This document shows positions 63,613 through 64,000 of a DNA stretch of 64,000 nucleotides, in pieces. Made by a program: the position numbers and the translations under genes. The notes under the pieces were generated by a model that ran no database searches, was not told where the DNA came from, and saw only the letters and a list, made by a program, of their open reading frames with translations. Every line of letters starts with the position of its first letter. The first letter of the stretch is position 1. Source of the DNA: Methanobacteriota archaeon (lineage in GTDB: Archaea; Halobacteriota; Methanomicrobia; Methanomicrobiales; Methanoculleaceae); the NCBI GenBank assembly GCA_016841955.1, contig JAENYE010000001.1, positions 694,025 to 758,024 of the forward strand, given 5' to 3'.

Positions 63613-64000
63613 TGAGGCAAAGGTGATCTCACAGCCGCCATAGAGAGGCCATTTTTCGAGATACCTAATAATGTGCTCAAGAAAGCCAATCTTCTGAAAT
63701 ATGAGATTTCAGGAGATATCGCCGATATCAATACAGAATCCCTAACGAAGCACACCAAGCAATCCTTTGTGATGTTCTTTCCCGCTTCCTTTGTAAATGA
63801 GCTCCGGAATTTCAATCTCTCCACGCCGGGAGATTCGACCTACCTAAAATGAAGCCTCAAACACGGCAATGTATCTTCCAAGACTATCCGAAAGTGGCAC
63901 GTTAACCTGAGGAAGGAAGCCCGGATAGATTCCGCTGTAGCGAATTTCCTGCATGGCAGCCTTAGCGCGATACACCAAATGAGAGAACGGAAAAAGATAA
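63613..64000 (+). pseudogene. broken integrase-like gene fragment (runs off the window)
   Basis: Downstream of the kinase the plus strand reads AIERPFFEIPNNVLKKANLL, KYEISGDIADINTESLTKHT, SFVMFFPASFVNELRNFNL and, after an in-frame TGA at 63850-63852, SSKTIRKWHVNLRKEARIDS and AVANFLHGSLSAIHQMRERK to the window edge. The LRKW-like and NFLHG text resembles the C-terminal catalytic part of archaeal tyrosine recombinases (integrases). The stop codon and lack of a start show a decayed copy. The assignment is tentative. Confidence 0.45.

Noticed and set aside
1-64000. tRNA, rRNA, riboswitch or intact insertion sequence
   Set aside because: I looked through the gaps for cloverleaf-like stems with T-loop consensus, rRNA cores and transposase motifs and saw none; a covariance search could still find a small RNA.

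Overview
The window comes from a GC-rich euryarchaeal methanogen, most likely a member of the Methanomicrobiales close to Methanoculleus (inferred from gene content, not from a marker gene). Archaeal signs are TATA boxes about 25-30 bases upstream of several starts, leaderless genes mixed with GGAGG-type ribosome sites, a four-subunit pyruvate:ferredoxin oxidoreductase, RibL-type FAD synthetase, DUF61, DUF2769 and the archaeal dihydropteroate-synthase-like protein. No tRNA, rRNA, CRISPR array or intact transposase was recognised.

Layout. 1-1.9 kb: iron-complex type ABC importer (permease cut by the window edge, lipoprotein binding protein) behind a palindromic operator. 2.1-5.7 kb: fused ADP-forming acyl-CoA synthetase and a persulfide-dioxygenase-like/rhodanese protein. 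5.8-9.3 kb: OsmC protein carrying an in-frame palindromic insertion, YyaL-type thioredoxin-fold protein, Hsp20. 9.4-12.6 kb: zinc-ribbon protein and the por operon (beta-alpha-gamma-delta). 12.7-20.3 kb: CapA-like protein, three CapK/PaaK-like adenylate-forming enzymes, and one intact plus one broken FemAB-like acyltransferase. 20.7-21.9 kb: radical SAM protein. 22.9-31.2 kb: a six-gene surface-polysaccharide operon (GT2, WecB, WecC, GT4, toroid protein, bidomain oxidoreductase). Together 12.7-31.2 kb looks like one cell-surface glycan region.

31.5-50.5 kb is mostly housekeeping and envelope genes: TruA, PHP phosphoesterase, DHPS-like protein, fasciclin/cupredoxin surface protein, JAMM protease, RibL, membrane protein, sensor protein, YgjP-like metalloprotease, MerR-like protein, DUF61, two tandem M28 peptidases, BON protein, Cache lipoprotein, LUD protein, RNase II-family enzyme and methyltransferase. 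50.5-57.5 kb holds a flavin monooxygenase, secreted proteins and several decayed genes.

57.7-64 kb is accessory. It holds a putative immunity protein, an AT-rich pair encoding a PIN-GNAT-EVE/PUA-like fusion overlapping an ASCH protein, gene debris (HicB-like, SnoaL-like, unknown), a PAS histidine kinase, and a broken integrase-like fragment at the edge. The PIN-GNAT-EVE plus ASCH pair is the best candidate for an undescribed system. The second notable theme is a family of short GC-rich tri-loop hairpins scattered between genes and, in one case, inserted in frame inside the OsmC gene.
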